From an uncultured Eubacteriales bacterium (GTDB lineage: Bacteria > Bacillota > Clostridia > Peptostreptococcales > Anaerovoracaceae), in contig CADCHO010000026.1 in the NCBI GenBank assembly GCA_902801255.1, forward strand, positions 1-43,949: DNA of 43,949 bases. The letters are read 5' to 3'. This document shows positions 23,198-31,796 of the stretch, piece after piece (positions within the stretch are counted from its first letter, which is position 1; each line of letters begins with the position of its first letter). A program made the position numbers and the translations under genes. The notes under the pieces were generated by a model that worked only from the letters and a program-made list of their open reading frames with translations, had not been told where the DNA came from and searched no databases.

Positions 23198-25036
23198 TCA
23201 TCTTCTCAAGAACTTCAGGATCCTCAAGGCATCCTGCGATCTTTGCAAGAACTTTGCAAGAAGATCAAGATGCTCTTCGCCGATTCCGGCAATACCGAAT
23301 ACAAGCTGTGCCTTCTCAGCTCCGAAGTCAACGCCTTCCGGATACTGAACCATGGAGATGGCTGTCTTCTTTACAGTTCCCTTTGCCTGAGCAGTTCCAT
23401 GAGGAATAGCTATACCCATTCCCATGTATGTGCTGACCATGCGCTCTCTTTCCTGCATAGCGTCTACATATGCAGGTTCAACAGCTCCGCGTGCAACCAG
23501 GAGTTCTCCTGCTTTGCGGATCGCTTCTTCCTTAGTTACGGAAGGCTGGTTCAAAAGGATGCTGTCCTTTACGATAACGTCTCTCTTTACGCTCTTTTCA
23601 GCTGCTGCAACTGCCTTTTCGACATCATCTTTTGGCTGTTCCTGTGCAGGAGCATCAAGAGTTGTCAGCTGCAGATAAAGTGCATCCAGTGCAGGATCGT
23701 TCAGGAAGTTCTCGATAGTCACGAGCTGTGCCTGTGGTGCGGACTTCTTCGCTCTCTCCTGCAGAGTAGTCTGAACTACTGCGATATCACAATCCGAAGG
23801 GATATTGTCTACTGAAGTGTTTTTAACTTCGATGTCAGGTCTTGCTGCCTTGATTCTGTTGCGGAACTTTGTTGCTCCCATTGCGGAGGAGCCCATTCCT
23901 GCGTCGCAGGCAAAGATGACCTTGCGGACAGATTCTGACTTGCTGACATTAACGGTTCCCTTTGCCTGAGCCTTTCTGTCAGCTACCTCAGCCTTTGCCT
24001 CGTCGATAGAAGCGGTTGTGCTCGTAGCCTTGATGATGACAGATGCGATAGCAAATGATACTGCTGCTGCGATCGCTACGCCGATGAAGATCAGGAGCAT
24101 CTTGTTCTTAGGTGCCATAGCCATGAATGCGATGATCGATCCAGGCGAAGCAGGTCCCTTAAGTCCGCAGCCTGTAATGAGGAACCATGTGATTGCGCAG
24201 ATGTTTCCTACGATAGGTGCGATGATAACTACCGGGTTCATCAGTACGTACGGGAAGTAGATCTCGTGGATTCCTCCCAGGAAGTGAATGATGATAGCTC
24301 CAGGAGCCGAGTCCTTAGTTGCCTTGTCCTTTGCAAATGCCCAGTAAGCCAGGAGTACGCCGAGTCCAGGGCCCGGGTTTGCTTCGAGCATGTACATGAT
24401 TGACTGTCCTGCTTCCTTGACCTGCTCAGCGCCGATCGGTGTGAAGATACCGTGGTTGATAGCGTTATTCAGGAACAGCACCTTAGCAGGCTCAATGAAG
24501 ATAGCTGCCAGTGGAAGCATGTGGTGGTTGACGAGTACGTCTACACCTGCCGTAAGTACGCTCAGTATTATAGTCATTACCGGACCGATTACGTAGTATC
24601 CGAAGATAGCAACGAGCATGCCGATAATACCTACTGAGAAGTTGTTGATAAGCATTTCGAAGCCGGCAGGCATTCTGTTTTCCATGAAGCGGTCAAACTT
24701 CTTGATGATCCAGCCGGCGAAAGGTCCCATGACCATCGCGCCCATCAGCATAGGCTGTCCATCAACACCGCCGACACCGGCAATAGTTCCCATTACTGCA
24801 ATGGCGCCCATGACACCACCGCGGTCTCCTCCTACCATTCTGCCGCCTGTAAATGCTATCAGAACAGGAAGCAGGTAAGAGAGCATGTATGGCTGAATGG
24901 ATGCAAGCTGCTCATTTGGCAGCCATCCATCAGGAATGAATAAAGCTGTTATGAATCCCCATGCGATGAATGCACCGATGTTAGGCATTACCATGGCGGA
25001 TAAAAATTTTCCAAAACGTTGTACTCCGCTTTTCAT
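23198..25036 (-). CDS. mtlA: PTS mannitol-type transporter subunit IICBA (frameshifted near C-terminus)
   Basis: Sugar-alcohol-type phosphotransferase permease. The membrane IIC domain covers about 1-335 (G-G-I-H-E-I-Y-F-P-Y). IIB covers about 370-460 with the phospho-Cys in F-A-C-D-A-G-M-G-S-S, and IIA about 485 onward with the phospho-His in I-P-H-G-T. After H-L-D-L-L-A-K the frame ends early in L-K-F-L-R-R. In the next frame the sequence continues as a normal IIA tail (K-I-A-G-C-L-E-D-P-E-V-L) to a TAA at 23154, so one base appears lost near 23252. The intact protein would have 627 residues. The start at 25036 is chosen because AGGAG precedes it; the ATG at 25051 lies before that SD. It is third in an operon with DeoR and SorE-like genes. 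Confidence 0.9.
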   Translation of the reverse strand: MKSGVQRFGKFLSAMVMPNIGAFIAWGFITALFIPDGWLPNEQLASIQPYMLSYLLPVLIAFTGGRMVGGDRGGVMGAIAVMGTIAGVGGVDGQPMLMGAMVMGPFAGWIIKKFDRFMENRMPAGFEMLINNFSVGIIGMLVAIFGYYVIGPVMTIILSVLTAGVDVLVNHHMLPLAAIFIEPAKVLFLNNAINHGIFTPIGAEQVKEAGQSIMYMLEANPGPGLGVLLAYWAFAKDKATKDSAPGAIIIHFLGGIHEIYFPYVLMNPVVIIAPIVGNICAITWFLITGCGLKGPASPGSIIAFMAMAPKNKMLLIFIGVAIAAAVSFAIASVIIKATSTTASIDEAKAEVADRKAQAKGTVNVSKSESVRKVIFACDAGMGSSAMGATKFRNRIKAARPDIEVKNTSVDNIPSDCDIAVVQTTLQERAKKSAPQAQLVTIENFLNDPALDALYLQLTTLDAPAQEQPKDDVEKAVAAAEKSVKRDVIVKDSILLNQPSVTKEEAIRKAGELLVARGAVEPAYVDAMQERERMVSTYMGMGIAIPHGTAQAKGTVKKTAISMVQYPEGVDFGAEKAQLVFGIAGIGEEHLDLLAKFLQRSQDALRILKFLRR

Positions 25037-25185
25037 ATCTATTCTCCTCATCCTTGATCAATAGTTTTAATCCTATATCTGCAAAATTATTATCAGGACT
25101 GGGGTTTATCAGACCATCCGGATCAGAAGGATCCTGACGGACAGATAAATATATGAGAAACGGTACCGAAAGTTATGTTTCTGTT

Positions 25186-25947
25186 TTAAAGGACTTCCAC
25201 ATTATTCTCTCTGCAGGCTGCCAGGAATGATTCCGGCAGACCGCCGTCGGAGATCACGGCATCTACATCTTTCAGGGAGCCAAATGTAAATGTGCTGTGT
25301 TTGCCTACTTTTGTGGAATCCATCAGTGCGACGGTTTTCAGTGCCCTTTTGATCACAGTCTGTTTGAGCTGAGACTCTTCATATACATTACATGCGAATC
25401 CGGATTCCTTATCGTATGTTGTTACACCCATAAAGGCCAGATCAAACGTCATCTTCTGAAGTTCTCCGATCCCCTGTGATCCGCAGATGCTCAGGCTATA
25501 CCGATTCATTGAGCCTCCCGGAACCATTACTTTTGGTTTCTCCAGGCGGGCCAGTTCCATAGCACAGCTTATGCTGCTTGTTACGATCAGATTCGGCTGG
25601 TCATCAAGCTCCGCTGCCAGCATTGTAGTCGTGCTTCCCGAATCGAGGAAGACCGCCGTTCCAGGAACGATCATTTCCTTCGCTTTCATGACGATGGCCT
25701 TCTTGGCGTCCACATTTCTTATGCTCCGCCGGCTCATAAAGTCATCTGTACCTACGACTACATCTACTGAACGCGCACCTCCGTGGATACGGACTATCCT
25801 CTTGTTATCATCCAGATTTTTCAGATCTGTACGAAGAGTCATGTCCGAAACACTTGGAAACGCCTCTTTAAGCTGTGCGAATGTAACCTCTCCTTTTTCG
25901 TTGATCAATGTGACGATAGCACTGCGTCTGCTTTCAACAGAATCCAT
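25186..25947 (-). CDS. DeoR/GlpR family transcriptional regulator
   Basis: 253 residues: N-terminal DeoR winged helix (about 6-60; V-S-D-M-T-L-R-T-D-L-K-N-L) and a C-terminal sugar-phosphate sensor domain (D-S-G-S-T-T-T-M-L-A near 101). It probably represses or activates its own operon in response to a phosphorylated sugar. It lies between the SorE-like dehydrogenase (55 bp) and the PTS gene (149 bp). Inverted repeats downstream of the operon promoter (27307-27319 and around 27341) could be its sites. Confidence 0.92.
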   Translation of the reverse strand: MDSVESRRSAIVTLINEKGEVTFAQLKEAFPSVSDMTLRTDLKNLDDNKRIVRIHGGARSVDVVVGTDDFMSRRSIRNVDAKKAIVMKAKEMIVPGTAVFLDSGSTTTMLAAELDDQPNLIVTSSISCAMELARLEKPKVMVPGGSMNRYSLSICGSQGIGELQKMTFDLAFMGVTTYDKESGFACNVYEESQLKQTVIKRALKTVALMDSTKVGKHSTFTFGSLKDVDAVISDGGLPESFLAACRENNVEVL

Positions 25948-26002
25948 ACTTCCTCCTTCCGGGATCAGTCCAGCATTCCCGGAAGAATTCTGTACCGATC
26001 CA

Positions 26003-27262
26003 CTATGCTGTAAAGTTTGCCAGAAGATATTCTTCTGCTTCAGGGCACCAGAGTCCTCTGTGTGCGTCTACGATATCAGCAAGAGCAGTAAATCTTTCAT
26101 CTTCTTTTCCCTTTTCTCTGAGGTCAGTCAGTGCGATGAGAGGCAGATCGATATGGTTATAGATCAGCTTCTTTCCGCCAGGGATCTTAGGCAGATCGAG
26201 AATCGTCTCACCTGCTACTGCAAGTCCGCCGATGTGTGTGATCATAACGGCCGGATTGATTCTTCCTGCAGCTGTCAGATCAAGGCATTCGATCATGTCG
26301 GCTGTGTTTCCGCCGGTTGTGCCCATTACATGAGTTGAGTTGTAGTGAACATCATAGAAATTGATTTTTGCACTGAACTCTTTATCTGTCGGACCAGCGA
26401 AGAAATTGAGACAACCATCTCTGCCGAGGATACCGCTTGACTGCTCAACAACTGCTGCTACAGGAGCATAGCACAGAACATCATCAAAACCTGTTCCGTC
26501 AGTCATTCCGCGAAGATATGCAACCGGATCATCAACTTCAGCTGTATTTACAAAGTGAAGCTCGATTCCGTTTTCCTTTGCCTCTTCAGTCGGGAAGAGC
26601 TCTTCTGCTCTTGCAAGTCTGTCCTTGTTTACATCAGTGACGACGATCATTCCCGGACGTCTGTCACAGTTCATAGCATAGCTCAGAGCACCAAGTCCCA
26701 TAGGACCGGCACCGGCCAGGATGGCAAGTTTGCCGCCTTCTACGATACCCATTTCATGAGTGTATACACCCATCTTTGTGTGGTATGCCGCATGGAAAGC
26801 GCCTACACTGCATGAGTAAGGCTCTGCCAGAGATGCTTCATAATAAGCACGTCCCTTATACTCCAGCATGCATCCGAGCTCCATTACCTCAGCAGGAATA
26901 ATGCAGTAAGTAGCATTTCCGCCAAAGAATTCATAGGAGTATCCCGGGCTCCACATTGTTCCCTTGTAGTTAAGAGCAGGCTGAAGGGTGAATTTCATAC
27001 CCGGCTTGAATTTGTCCTGATGTGCCTTTCCAACCTTTACGATATCACCGGCCATCTCATGACCCATAATAGCAGGATGCTCAGCTACATCTTCGTGGAC
27101 CCTCTTGTGCTCCACGCCCAGGATGGCACACTTGTGAGTGGACATGCAAACAGTATCTGAAATTACCTTAACAAGTATCTCATCATCCTTGATTTCAGGA
27201 AGTTCGAACTCATCGAGGCGCAGATCGTTTGCGGCGTGAAGTCTTACTGCTTTTGCTTTCAT
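26003..27262 (-). CDS. Zinc-binding alcohol dehydrogenase, L-sorbose-1-phosphate reductase (SorE)-like
   Basis: 419 residues of the medium-chain dehydrogenase family, resembling SorE along its whole length: V-C-M-S-T-H-K at the catalytic zinc site, G-H-E-M-A-G, G-A-G-P-M-G-L-G-A in the Rossmann fold, C-L-N-F-F-A-G-P-T-D. SorE reduces sorbose-1-phosphate to glucitol-6-phosphate. The operon here has a mannitol-type PTS rather than the mannose-type permease of sor operons, so another ketose or hexitol phosphate is possible. AGGAGG upstream fixes the start at 27262; upstream codons to 27349 overlap the control region. Confidence 0.85.
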   Translation of the reverse strand: MKAKAVRLHAANDLRLDEFELPEIKDDEILVKVISDTVCMSTHKCAILGVEHKRVHEDVAEHPAIMGHEMAGDIVKVGKAHQDKFKPGMKFTLQPALNYKGTMWSPGYSYEFFGGNATYCIIPAEVMELGCMLEYKGRAYYEASLAEPYSCSVGAFHAAYHTKMGVYTHEMGIVEGGKLAILAGAGPMGLGALSYAMNCDRRPGMIVVTDVNKDRLARAEELFPTEEAKENGIELHFVNTAEVDDPVAYLRGMTDGTGFDDVLCYAPVAAVVEQSSGILGRDGCLNFFAGPTDKEFSAKINFYDVHYNSTHVMGTTGGNTADMIECLDLTAAGRINPAVMITHIGGLAVAGETILDLPKIPGGKKLIYNHIDLPLIALTDLREKGKEDERFTALADIVDAHRGLWCPEAEEYLLANFTA

Positions 27263-27486
27263 AATTACCTCCTTAATGATAATACATAAGAGTTGTTGTG
27301 TCGATAGTGTCCGTGACACATTTCTTATTATTTTCTGTTGCTTTAACAACCTGCCTTATTATAATAACAATTTAATACGCTTGTCAACTGTTATTTTGAA
27401 AATTTTTTATTATTTTTTCGTTATTTCAACAATATTTTACACCAATTGACACAGTAGGTTAATGGTGTTAATCTAAATCAAAGCTT
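27263..27486. promoter_or_regulatory. Divergent promoter region, sugar operon and acyl-carrier operon
   Basis: Minus strand: TTGACA (27387-27382), 18-bp spacer, TATAAT (27363-27358), both perfect, driving the SorE-DeoR-PTS operon. Downstream of it lie the inverted repeat GTGTCCGTGACAC (27307-27319) and the near-palindrome GTTGCTTTAACAAC just after the -10, candidate operators for the DeoR regulator. Plus strand: TTGACA at about 27447-27452 with a weak -10 (TAATCT) 17 bp on; this would put the start of transcription within about 10 bases of the ligase ATG. Confidence 0.7.
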
Positions 27487-29073
27487 ATGACCCGTCAGGC
27501 ATTATCAGCACGTAAAAAAATGGATGCAGCCCAGTCTTTGAAATATACCGATATGAGGGCTCTTGCTCAGCATGCAGGAAACCGCTTTCCGGACACCTGC
27601 TTTTTTCTGTGTTCAGATAAAAGAATGCCTCATATCACAGGGTCAGAATTGTTTTGCTATTGCAGCAAAGCACCGGGCATTCTTGACAAATACCATACGC
27701 AGCACATTGCCGTTCTCGGCCCCGGCAACGCAGCCTGGATATCATCTTTTTTCTCTGTAATTTCCGCCGGCCGGGTGATCGTTCCTCTTCATGACGGTAT
27801 GCGTGTTCAGGAGCTTAAAGAATGTATTCAACAGGCTGACTGCGGCATCTTGCTTTATGACAGCAGCCGCACCGAAACAGCGGAAGCCATCAGCAAAGAA
27901 ATACGCGGGCTTCAGGTAATTGAGATCCATGATTTCCTCAGAACAATCAGGGAGGCGAAAGAAACCTCTCTTCCGGAACTTAAGCCTGATGCGGTTGCCG
28001 CCATGTATTTTACATCCGGTACGACCGGAAAACCGCGGTGTGTAATGCTTACACACCGTAATATGGGCAGTCAAATCAGCGCAGTGACTGAGGTCCTTTC
28101 TCTCTCGGAAAAGGATGTGGGACTATCTCTTCTTCCGTTGAGCCATACATTTGAGATGATGACCTGTATAGCCACTGCGCTGCACTGCGGCGGTACGCTG
28201 TATATCAATGAAAGCATCAGGACCGTAAAGAAAAACCTGTATGAAAAGCACCCTACCGTCCTTGTTGCTGTGCCGCTTGTACTGCAGACTCTGCGCAAAG
28301 AGATACTGAACACAGCAAAAAAGCAAGGCGAACTCGAAAAGCTCCTGCGGGCAATGTCGGTCAATGAAAAGCTGCAGCGCTTTGGACTGGACCTCAGCAG
28401 CAGACTGTTTAAAGAGGTTCGCAAGCCACTTGGAGGAGCGCTTCGCACCGTCATATGCGGCGGAGCTTCTCTCGATCCCGAAATCATACACTTTTTTAAG
28501 GTTCTTGGAATTGAGGTGCTTCTTGGTTATGGGATAACCGAGTGTTCACCTGTCGTATCTGTCAATAGACCCGGGAAAGTGGTCATTGGATCCGTCGGGC
28601 CATGTCTGCCCTGCTGTGAGGTCAGTATCATTGACCGTGAGATATGCGTCAGAGGAGAAAGCGTTTCCCCGGGCTATTACAAGGACCCGGATGCCACAGC
28701 TGAGAACTTCTATGACGGATGGTTTCACACTGGGGATCTCGGGCGGATCGACCGGAAAGGAAATCTGTTTTTCGAGGGGCGGATCAAAAATCTGATCATA
28801 TTATCCAATGGTGAAAATGTTTCGCCGGAAGAGCTTGAAGAAAAACTGTATCAGGCTGAAGGAGTCCTTGACGCGATAGTCTATGAAAAGGACGGAAAGA
28901 TCACGGCAGAACTGTTTGCAGACCGGGAGATAATACCTGATGTTTCTGCTGCCCGAAAGATCGTGAGCAGGATCAATCATTCAAACGCCGCCTTTAAACA
29001 GATCGCAGATGTTGTGCTGAGGGATAAAGGCTTTGAAAAAACCGTAACCAATAAAATCAAACGTTATTCCTGA
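27487..29073 (+). CDS. AMP-dependent acyl ligase (acyl-CoA/acyl-ACP synthetase family)
   Basis: 528 residues of the ANL adenylating family: P-loop A-M-Y-F-T-S-G-T-T-G-K-P-R (about 172-184), the A5 motif G-Y-G-I-T-E-C-S-P, A7 W-F-H-T-G-D-L-G and a C-terminal T-N-K-I-K-R holding the catalytic Lys. It activates a carboxylic acid as an acyl-adenylate. As the next gene is an acyl carrier protein, loading of that carrier is the likely job. No SD precedes the ATG at 27487 and the promoter is very close, so a leaderless mRNA or a slightly later start (ATG at 27520) are possible. It is the first gene of a four-gene operon. Confidence 0.88.
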   Translation: MTRQALSARKKMDAAQSLKYTDMRALAQHAGNRFPDTCFFLCSDKRMPHITGSELFCYCSKAPGILDKYHTQHIAVLGPGNAAWISSFFSVISAGRVIVPLHDGMRVQELKECIQQADCGILLYDSSRTETAEAISKEIRGLQVIEIHDFLRTIREAKETSLPELKPDAVAAMYFTSGTTGKPRCVMLTHRNMGSQISAVTEVLSLSEKDVGLSLLPLSHTFEMMTCIATALHCGGTLYINESIRTVKKNLYEKHPTVLVAVPLVLQTLRKEILNTAKKQGELEKLLRAMSVNEKLQRFGLDLSSRLFKEVRKPLGGALRTVICGGASLDPEIIHFFKVLGIEVLLGYGITECSPVVSVNRPGKVVIGSVGPCLPCCEVSIIDREICVRGESVSPGYYKDPDATAENFYDGWFHTGDLGRIDRKGNLFFEGRIKNLIILSNGENVSPEELEEKLYQAEGVLDAIVYEKDGKITAELFADREIIPDVSAARKIVSRINHSNAAFKQIADVVLRDKGFEKTVTNKIKRYS

Positions 29074-29089
29074 AAGGGAGATCAATAAT

Positions 29090-29326
29090 ATGGAAGAAAA
29101 AGTAAAAGAGATCCTCTCTGAGATATCGGGCATTCCTGTTTCGGAGATCCATAGCAATACGCATATCGCAGGGGATCTGGGCATGAGCTCTTTCGATCTG
29201 GCTGACACGGTCGTCACCGTAGAAGAGACTTACGGACTTCGCATTCCCGATGAAAGGTTCAGAGATCTGGAAACCGTCGGTGATATCATACGGATCATTG
29301 AGGAGGAAAAGCTGTTATGCAACTGA
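29090..29326 (+). CDS. Acyl carrier protein (dedicated)
   Basis: 78 residues, acidic, four-helix carrier. The phosphopantetheine site is Ser34 in D-L-G-M-S-S-F-D, where the usual D-S-L is S-S-F. Residues I-P-D-E-R-F-R-D-L-E-T-V-G-D match the helix III region. It is unlike housekeeping AcpP in sequence and sits between an adenylating ligase (16 bp) and an unknown gene that overlaps its end by 10 bp, so it is probably specific to this pathway. AAGGGAG precedes the start. Confidence 0.9.
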   Translation: MEEKVKEILSEISGIPVSEIHSNTHIAGDLGMSSFDLADTVVTVEETYGLRIPDERFRDLETVGDIIRIIEEEKLLCN

Positions 29327-30249
29327 ATTCATTGCCACAGATCAATCTTCACGAGACAGCTTCAGATCACGGATTTGTATTCGACGCTCACAATAATGAC
29401 CGCAGTCAGCTTATAACCCGTTACCGGGGGACTTCTGTTGTGCAGACAACATCAGGACGCGTCGTTACAGGATGGCAGAAAAGTATTTATCATTTTGGAG
29501 GTCTGAATCGCGAGGTACCAATAGTTGTAACCACAGAGCTTGATCCTGAAGGCAAGATAAAAAACATCTGCATAGATGAACGAAGCCTCGGGAGCCAGGG
29601 GAAGCGCTGCGATTTCAAGTGCCTTGAATCGTTATGCAGAGAAAAACTATGCGGTACAGCTATTTCGGAACTGTGCAGGGCTGTCACATCGGCACCGGAT
29701 GTAAAATGCCTGCATCTTTTTGAGATACTCAGTGCATGCTCCTCCTTCTGCAGCTACATCGATATGTGCGGTCTGCAGGAAGGCCTTGAGCATGAATATG
29801 TAGCGATACATCCTGACATAAACGGTCTGTCAGCAGATTCCACGCATGAGATAAACGGAAAGACTGACCGTACGCACATACGTCTGGAAAACTACGCAGC
29901 GGCGGTACTTAACGGGAACGGTCTTGCTGAATCTATCGATGCCGCAGCGCTTGTACAGTATAACGGTGCAGATCTCCTTAAAGAAGATCTGCAGGCTTCG
30001 GGCTTTGAGGCTGTGTATACACAGCTCAATCGCCTTTTCTCCAAATGTCATCATCTGGAAAAAACGTATTTCGGGATCAAGGGCCGCGCCAGATTCTTCA
30101 ATACTCCGTCGATGGTCGGATTATTCCTCCTGACGATCAGTCATAGCAATATGAAAGGCAGAGTTTCACGGGCGCTTAAGATTGAAAAAATACTGCATTA
30201 TCTGCAGACCGGATATGGTAAAAATCCGTGCAAGGGATTCGGCGGATAG
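29317..30249 (+). CDS. Protein of unknown function, weakly DUF2889-like
   Basis: 310 residues. The first half resembles DUF2889 proteins in layout: a beta-rich start, then a Cys (D-F-K-C-L-E) followed after about 30 residues by K-C-L-H-L-F-E-I-L, where DUF2889 has G-C-T-H-L-x-E-L. The second half is helical and unassigned. It is rich in Cys (about ten) for its size. It overlaps the ACP stop by 10 bp and has AGGAGG inside the ACP gene, so it is translationally coupled. Given the context it may bind or process the carrier-bound substrate; this is inference. Confidence 0.6.
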   Translation: MQLNSLPQINLHETASDHGFVFDAHNNDRSQLITRYRGTSVVQTTSGRVVTGWQKSIYHFGGLNREVPIVVTTELDPEGKIKNICIDERSLGSQGKRCDFKCLESLCREKLCGTAISELCRAVTSAPDVKCLHLFEILSACSSFCSYIDMCGLQEGLEHEYVAIHPDINGLSADSTHEINGKTDRTHIRLENYAAAVLNGNGLAESIDAAALVQYNGADLLKEDLQASGFEAVYTQLNRLFSKCHHLEKTYFGIKGRARFFNTPSMVGLFLLTISHSNMKGRVSRALKIEKILHYLQTGYGKNPCKGFGG

Positions 30250-30257
30250 GAGTTCTG

Positions 30258-31796
30258 ATGAAAAAGGGAGCTGCAGACAATATAAAAGCAGGCACCGGGA
30301 TCTATCGTCACAGGGAGTGGCGGGGCTTCCGGGATACCGCTTATGATTACGCCAAATGGGCTCAGCTCTGGGGCATTCTGTTCAGCTGGGCGCTGAGGAA
30401 TCCGGTGCAGAACGTGAAAGCATTATTCCGTTACAGATGGATGTTTTCATATCTGACAGCACCGGCTTTTTTTGATCGTCTATGCGCCGGGCAGCGTGGA
30501 GCAGGCCTCCGGGCATCGCGCTGCAATCTGAATCATATGGCTGAGAGCATCACGGAAACTCTCACTACGATCTTCTCCGCAGACCTTCATCTGCATCCGG
30601 GAAGTCCGAAAGCAGAAAAGCTTAACCGTAAAATCATCTGCTTTGACGAACTGCTCCCTGCCCTGATCGGCAAGGGTTTTCCTGACTGCGATACCGTCCT
30701 CCTGCAGATGTATCCGATGTTTCTCCCCTCTCTTCTTGATCAGCACAGTCCTGACCATTACATAAGTCAGTGCGAATTATATGGACTCCCTTCGGATGTC
30801 TGTTCTCTTCCTTCCTTCGAAGCAGGACTTGCCATTGAGGATGATTATCCTAAGATCGGATGCTGTATGCTGACTTCAAACATGCCCTGTGACAGCAGCA
30901 TAATGACCTCGATGATACAGGACCGCCGTATAGGTCTTCCAACACAGCAGCTAAATGTCCCGCTGCGTTGGAAACGTGAAGATGTTCAGGAATATGCCGT
31001 AGATGAGATTCTTTCAGCTATCGCTTTTATTGAAAAGCATACCGGTAAGAAATGCGACTGGGAAGCACTTAAGGAAGCCTGCGAGATCTGGAATGGTCAG
31101 AATCTGGCAAAGTTTGAGAAGTGGGAAATGAACCGCACGGAGATACCTCCTCATACCGGTGCGTCCGTGTGGCTGTACAGAGTCTTTGAACATCAGGTCG
31201 CTTGCGGAGTCAGAAAAGCTCTGCATAACGACCATAAGGTAAATTCCATACTTAAAAAGCAGGTAGCTGCCGGCAAAAGTCCCAAAACGATCCGCCACAG
31301 AGCAATAATCTGGAGCACTCCGGCCAATAATTACCCGGATTTCAACAACTGGCTCCTGGACTGCTGGGGGATCGAATCGGTATGCGAGATGTTCGACATT
31401 CACGGCACAGGACTTATAGATACCTCAACCAGAGAAACCATGCTTTACGGTATAGCAGACATGATCGAGACTTCGACCATGCGTGCGCATACAAAGGGCG
31501 GCTATGAAGTGATGCTGTACGACCTCTGGGATAAGTACCAGGAGTATCATGCAGATATGATCATTATGTTTGACCAGATCTCATGCAAAGGCGTCGCTGC
31601 CATCAACGGACTGTTTGAAGAAGGTGCGATGCGGCGCGGTATCCCGATGTGCAGGGTCAGGCATGATCTGCTTGACTCAACATCCGTTTCGCGCAAGGAG
31701 ATGCGCGACGATGTTAACAGATTTATGCAGACTGTCATGAACGAGACACCTCTGGATGCCTCTTTACTGCAATTTGAGGATGACTACGGCTGGTAA
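30258..31796 (+). CDS. 2-hydroxyacyl-CoA dehydratase (D-component) family protein
   Basis: 512 residues resembling the HgdB/FldB/BcrC family of [4Fe-4S] proteins, which remove water from 2-hydroxyacyl-CoA or reduce aromatic thioesters by radical chemistry. Seen: Cys172, Cys182, Cys202/203 and Cys211 in N-M-P-C-D-S-S, followed by L-P-T-Q-Q-L-N-V-P, which matches the family's PCD...P...D-x-P layout. A late S-T-R-E-T and M-F-D-Q-I-S-C-K also fit. Known enzymes are heterodimers and need an ATP-dependent activator (HgdC type); only one subunit and no activator are here. AGGAG before 30258 sets the start; an upstream ATG at 30228 lacks an SD. It ends 13 bp inside the convergent lipoprotein gene. 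Confidence 0.82.
   Translation: MKKGAADNIKAGTGIYRHREWRGFRDTAYDYAKWAQLWGILFSWALRNPVQNVKALFRYRWMFSYLTAPAFFDRLCAGQRGAGLRASRCNLNHMAESITETLTTIFSADLHLHPGSPKAEKLNRKIICFDELLPALIGKGFPDCDTVLLQMYPMFLPSLLDQHSPDHYISQCELYGLPSDVCSLPSFEAGLAIEDDYPKIGCCMLTSNMPCDSSIMTSMIQDRRIGLPTQQLNVPLRWKREDVQEYAVDEILSAIAFIEKHTGKKCDWEALKEACEIWNGQNLAKFEKWEMNRTEIPPHTGASVWLYRVFEHQVACGVRKALHNDHKVNSILKKQVAAGKSPKTIRHRAIIWSTPANNYPDFNNWLLDCWGIESVCEMFDIHGTGLIDTSTRETMLYGIADMIETSTMRAHTKGGYEVMLYDLWDKYQEYHADMIIMFDQISCKGVAAINGLFEEGAMRRGIPMCRVRHDLLDSTSVSRKEMRDDVNRFMQTVMNETPLDASLLQFEDDYGW

Noticed and set aside
25052..25185. Attenuator or riboswitch between the DeoR and PTS genes
   Set aside because: Only a short GGATC/GATCC stem without a T-tract can be drawn; nothing else supports a regulatory RNA.
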